Part shown: positions 60,885 to 64,000 of the stretch, piece by piece
Numbering within the stretch: the stretch's first letter is position 1
How the letters are laid out: each line of letters opens with the position of its first letter
NCBI RefSeq assembly: GCF_004745075.1
Contig: NZ_RHFH01000015.1
Coordinates: 1-64,000 of the forward strand
Length of the DNA stretch: 64,000 nucleotides
From: Brevibacterium sp. S111
GTDB lineage: Bacteria > Actinomycetota > Actinomycetes > Actinomycetales > Brevibacteriaceae
Direction of reading: 5' to 3'
Made by a program: the position numbers and the translations under genes
Notes under the pieces: generated by a model
What the model saw: the letters and a program-made list of their open reading frames with translations, nothing else
What the model was told of the DNA's origin: nothing
Database searches by the model: none

Positions 60885-61733
60885 ATGACTCGTCTGGCGC
60901 CTCCGCGGTCCTTCGTGCTTGAAGCCGAGCACATGGCCGATACGCGCTGCGCAGACCTCGGACTCGACATCCGAGAAGTCCATGCCCCTGAGGATCTGCA
61001 CACCGTGTCCCAGGTCCTCTCACGGATCTGGGGGACTCCGGACTCGCCAATCATCGATCATGCGGTGCTCACCGCCATGACCCATGCCGGCAATCCGGTG
61101 TTCCTGGCTCGCCACGGCACCGAGGCGGTCGGAGCCGCAGTGGGATTCTGCGGTCCAGCCGGATCGCCGTTCCACTCCCATATCGTCGGCTTCCTCCCGG
61201 ACTCCGCGGGGCGCGGGTTCGGCCATGCCATCAAACTGCGGCAGCGGGCGTGGTGCCTGGAGAACGGAATCGTGGAGATGACCTGGACCTATGACCCCCT
61301 GGTGTGCCGCAACGCTCATTTCAACATCTCACGGCTCGGAGCGGTCCCGATCGACTACCTCCCTGACTTCTACGGCCAGATGACCGATTCGATCAACGCG
61401 GGTGAACTCTCGGACCGCATGCTCATCCTCTGGGATCTCACCTGCGATCCCACCGCCCGATCGTGGGAGACGGGCGACGACGCCACCCCGGCGGTCGAGG
61501 ACAGGGGAGGGGCACCGACGCCCTATGCCCCGCCAGTCGTCGGAACCGATTCCCTCGGCGTCGCCGTGCCCTGGGACATCGAAGCCCTGCGGCGCGAGGA
61601 CCCGGTGCGGGCCCACACCTGGCGGCTGGCCACGAGAGAGGCGTTCACCGATCTACTCGGCAATGGCTGGCGGATCACCGGGTTCTCCCGCCGCAGCCCC
61701 CACGATGGGCAGTATGTCCTGCGCCGCCCCTGA
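60885..61733 (+). CDS. COG3375-type GNAT acyltransferase
   Basis: This is a 282-residue GNAT-like protein. DLHTVSQVLSRIWGTPDSPI, GFCGPAGSPFHSHIVGFLPDSAGRGFGHAIKLRQRAWCLENG and WTYDPLVCRNAHFNISRLGAVPIDYLPDFYG are typical of COG3375 proteins coded beside OSBS/NSAR-type enolases. In Geobacillus a GNAT next to such a racemase acts as D-amino acid N-succinyltransferase; by context this may do likewise. It starts after AAAGGA and is followed by the racemase gene 34 bases on. Confidence 0.85.
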   Translation: MTRLAPPRSFVLEAEHMADTRCADLGLDIREVHAPEDLHTVSQVLSRIWGTPDSPIIDHAVLTAMTHAGNPVFLARHGTEAVGAAVGFCGPAGSPFHSHIVGFLPDSAGRGFGHAIKLRQRAWCLENGIVEMTWTYDPLVCRNAHFNISRLGAVPIDYLPDFYGQMTDSINAGELSDRMLILWDLTCDPTARSWETGDDATPAVEDRGGAPTPYAPPVVGTDSLGVAVPWDIEALRREDPVRAHTWRLATREAFTDLLGNGWRITGFSRRSPHDGQYVLRRP

Positions 61734-61767
61734 CCACTCACCACTGACACTGCCTGACGGAAGGACC

Positions 61768-62898
61768 ATGATGAGACTGAAGCACCTATCTATCCACCAC
61801 CTCGAACTGCCCCTGGTTTCGCCATTCACCACCTCGTTCATGACCCAGACCCATAAGCGCTGCTTCCTCATCGAAGCGCAGGTGGAAACCACGGACGGAG
61901 CACTCGTCACAGGCTGGGGTGAAAACGTGGCACTGGACCGTCCGTTCTACTCGGCCGAACACCTCGACGGTGCCGCCGAGGTGGTCACCCGGTGGCTGGC
62001 CCCGGCGCTCGCCGCCCGCGAAGATCTCAACCCGGAACGCGTCTCGGGCCTGCTGTCCCATGTCATCGGTCAGCCCATGGCGAAGGCGTCGCTGGAGATG
62101 GCGATCCTCGATGCCGCACTGAGAGCGCAGGGCAGATCTTTCCACGACTATCTGGGGGCGGTGCGGACCTCGGTGCCGTCCGGTGTCTCCGTCGGCATCC
62201 AGGACTCCACAGGCGACACCGTCCGGGCGATCGGCGGATACATCGACGAAGGCTACGCCCGGATCAAACTGAAGATCCGACCCGGCGCCGACATCGCTCC
62301 AGTGGCGGCCGTGCGCGAAGAGTTTGGCGACGATCTGCTCTTCCAGGTGGACGCGAATGCTGCGTACACGCTGGCCGATGCCACCACCTTGGCCAAGCTC
62401 GACGACTACGGCCTCCTTCTTATCGAACAGCCCCTGGGCGAAGCCGATCTGCGGCAGCACTCCCAGCTGCGGTCATCGCTGCGCACGCCCATCTGCCTCG
62501 ACGAATCCATCGACTCCCCGGAAGCCGCCGCGGATGCCATCGCCTTGCGAGCCGTCGACATCATCAACATCAAACCCGGCCGGGTGGGTGGATACCTCGC
62601 CGCGCGGAAGATCCACGATCTCGCCGTGGCCAACGGCATCGCGGTGTGGTGCGGGGGAATGCTCGAAACCGGGTTGGGTCGAGCCGCGAATGCTGCGCTC
62701 GCCGCCCTCGACGGCTTCACCCTGCCCGGTGACATCTCGGGTTCGGACCGGTTCTTCGCCGAGGACATCACGACCACGACGATTCGGATGCACGACGGCA
62801 TCGTCGACGTCCCGCGCGGCCCCGGCATGGGCGTCGACATCGATCGTGCGAAGGTGGAGAAGTACCGGACTCGTCTGCAGGAGGTGGCGCTGCCGTGA
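61768..62898 (+). CDS. N-succinylamino acid racemase/OSBS-like enolase superfamily enzyme
   Basis: This is a 376-residue enzyme of the MLE subgroup. The catalytic lysine segment is RIKLKIRPGAD, the metal ligands are in FQVDANAAYT, LIEQPLG and ICLDESI, and the second lysine in IINIKPGRVGG. AVWCGGMLETGLGRAANAALAALDGFTLPGDISGS is characteristic of N-acyl/N-succinylamino acid racemases and related OSBS, not dipeptide epimerases. No other menaquinone genes are nearby, so racemisation is the better guess. It overlaps the next gene by GTGA. Confidence 0.87.
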   Translation: MMRLKHLSIHHLELPLVSPFTTSFMTQTHKRCFLIEAQVETTDGALVTGWGENVALDRPFYSAEHLDGAAEVVTRWLAPALAAREDLNPERVSGLLSHVIGQPMAKASLEMAILDAALRAQGRSFHDYLGAVRTSVPSGVSVGIQDSTGDTVRAIGGYIDEGYARIKLKIRPGADIAPVAAVREEFGDDLLFQVDANAAYTLADATTLAKLDDYGLLLIEQPLGEADLRQHSQLRSSLRTPICLDESIDSPEAAADAIALRAVDIINIKPGRVGGYLAARKIHDLAVANGIAVWCGGMLETGLGRAANAALAALDGFTLPGDISGSDRFFAEDITTTTIRMHDGIVDVPRGPGMGVDIDRAKVEKYRTRLQEVALP

Positions 62899-64000
62899 CC
62901 GCACCCGATCTCGACATTCTTCACCGGCTCACCGACCCGCATTCGGCGCTCATCCTTCCCGGAGGCGAGAGCGTCCTCTTCGTCGCCGCACGCCACCCTC
63001 TGGACGAGCCGAGTGAATCTCAGCTGCGTGTGGCACCGCTGTCCGGCGGCGGTCCCTCACGGACACTCACGAGCGGGCACACCGACACGGCGCCTGCGCT
63101 GTCTCCCGACGGGATGACAGTCGCGTTCCTCAGAGCGAATTCCGGCGCCTCTGATCTCTGCCTCATGCCGATCGACGGCGGCGACGTCACCGTCCATACC
63201 TCCGGCGTGGCGGCGCTCGGAGCCCCTGTGTTCTCCCCGGACGGAACGACGATAGCGCTGAGCTGTCTGGTCGACGAGGCCTCGGAGAGTCCACGGCCTC
63301 CGCTCGTGGTCGATGGTGAGCCGGAGTACAAGGTCGACGGCCCGGGGTGGGTCGGTACGGCCCGCAGTCGGATCCGGCTCCTGGGCGTCGACGGAGAAAA
63401 CAGCACGGACATCCTCACCGACGGCAACAGCACCGATCCGATGTGGTCACCGGACGGACGCAGGCTCGCATTCGTGCGCACCCGCACATGCACCTCGGCG
63501 GGAGTGCCTGCCCAGGAGATCGGAATCGTCGACACCGACGATGCGGCCGGGACCCTGCGTTTTCCCTGGGCTGCGGACTCTCTGGCCGGCCCCCTGGTCT
63601 GGACGCCCGACGGCGCCTCTGTGATCGCGATCGGTCAGACGGTGAAGGGCATCGAACTGCCACGGCTGGTGCGCCTGGACCTCGAGACCCGGACGGTCAC
63701 GATGCTTAACGAGGATCTCGACCTCGGCGTGATGGGCGGCGGTCCCGGATATCCCGGGGGCGCTCCCGTCTTCGGTTCGGGTTCTCGACTGTATTTCTGT
63801 GTCCGAGAAGAGGGGCGGACCGTTCTCGTCTCGATGGACCTCGAGGAGACGAATGACGGTGGTGGGGGAGCGGCGATGCTCCGCCATCCGATCTCTGACA
63901 CCGCGGTCATCAGCGGGCTCGATGTAGTCGGTGCGACTGCGGTGATGCGCATCAGTGATGCCGACCGCCCGGGTGAGCTCATCGCACTCGACCTCGCAGC
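62895..64000 (+). CDS. S9-type peptidase, N-terminal beta-propeller (cut by window end)
   Basis: From the GTG at 62895 the frame is open to the window end (about 368 codons). It shows repeated propeller blades with PALSPDGMTVAFLR, PVFSPDGTTIALS and PMWSPDGRRLAFVR, as in acylaminoacyl-peptidases and dipeptidyl-peptidases of family S9. The alpha/beta hydrolase domain with the catalytic triad would follow outside the window. No signal peptide is evident. It is coupled to the racemase gene by a GTGA overlap, so it presumably degrades the peptides handled by this locus. Confidence 0.82.
   Translation, partial: MTAPDLDILHRLTDPHSALILPGGESVLFVAARHPLDEPSESQLRVAPLSGGGPSRTLTSGHTDTAPALSPDGMTVAFLRANSGASDLCLMPIDGGDVTVHTSGVAALGAPVFSPDGTTIALSCLVDEASESPRPPLVVDGEPEYKVDGPGWVGTARSRIRLLGVDGENSTDILTDGNSTDPMWSPDGRRLAFVRTRTCTSAGVPAQEIGIVDTDDAAGTLRFPWAADSLAGPLVWTPDGASVIAIGQTVKGIELPRLVRLDLETRTVTMLNEDLDLGVMGGGPGYPGGAPVFGSGSRLYFCVREEGRTVLVSMDLEETNDGGGGAAMLRHPISDTAVISGLDVVGATAVMRISDADRPGELIALDLA

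Noticed and set aside
1..64000. tRNA, rRNA, CRISPR arrays, prophage or toxin-antitoxin loci
   Set aside because: Intergenic regions are short and none shows a cloverleaf, regular spacer-repeat structure or phage genes.

Overview
The window is high-GC DNA with Actinobacteria-style genes: purine-rich Shine-Dalgarno sites, several GTG starts and many ATGA or GTGA stop/start overlaps. The gene mix (two sodium:solute symporters with VanB-type reductases, a TAXI/TRAP system, rifamycin ADP-ribosyltransferase, an IS110 element) fits a soil- or cheese-type actinobacterium such as Brevibacterium; that genus is an inference, not a demonstration. I see no rRNA, tRNA, CRISPR array or phage genes. About 55 genes are called.

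Region 1 (1-15.4 kb) is a catabolic island. An IS110-family element abuts an N-terminally truncated and amber-interrupted Rieske oxygenase gene. It is followed by a HutD-like cupin, a VanB-type reductase, a Na+ symporter, an M20 amidohydrolase, a DUF3100-like membrane protein, an IclR regulator, a cytochrome P450, a histidine-ammonia-lyase homologue with an altered substrate pocket, a second VanB-type reductase and a second symporter. A nearly identical 20-bp dyad lies in both divergent promoters of the island, which suggests one IclR regulon. My working hypothesis is uptake and breakdown of an acylated or methylated histidine-like compound.

Region 2 (15.4-26.8 kb) is mostly housekeeping and accessory: YjbR-like protein, a four-helix membrane protein, an aldo/keto reductase, a SWIM-SNF2 helicase, a TetR regulator divergent from a ketopantoate-reductase-like gene, a PadR-type regulator with its membrane partner, and a His/Met-rich membrane protein followed by a PepSY-TM protein, possibly metal related. 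A long perfect inverted repeat lies at 16763-16832.

Region 3 (26.8-35 kb) holds three 22-bp iterons and a hairpin next to a nitrilase remnant, hydantoinase/oxoprolinase genes hyuB and a frameshifted hyuA, a PucR-type regulator, and a coupled pair resembling the 5-phosphohydroxylysine or phosphoethanolamine lyase and hydroxylysine-type kinase.

Region 4 (35-50 kb) carries a VanZ/RDD membrane protein, an MMPL transporter, a complete TAXI-TRAP operon (receptor, DUF1850 protein, fused permease), a MarR regulator, a pirin, two small GNAT proteins, an AhpD-like protein, Arr, an Nramp-like transporter lacking the usual metal-site motifs, a lower-GC DUF4190-type protein and a MerR-aldo/keto reductase operon.

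Region 5 (50.4-55.1 kb) is a CoA-ester operon: two acyl-CoA dehydrogenases, a methylfumaryl-CoA-type hydratase and a 2-methylfumaryl-CoA isomerase (Mct)-like CoA transferase. Region 6 (55.1-64 kb) has two divergent operons that look like scavenging of D-amino-acid peptides: D-aminoacylase-like amidohydrolase, two beta-lactamase-fold serine hydrolases, an oligopeptide-binding lipoprotein, a GNAT, an N-succinylamino acid racemase-like enzyme and an S9 peptidase cut off by the window end.
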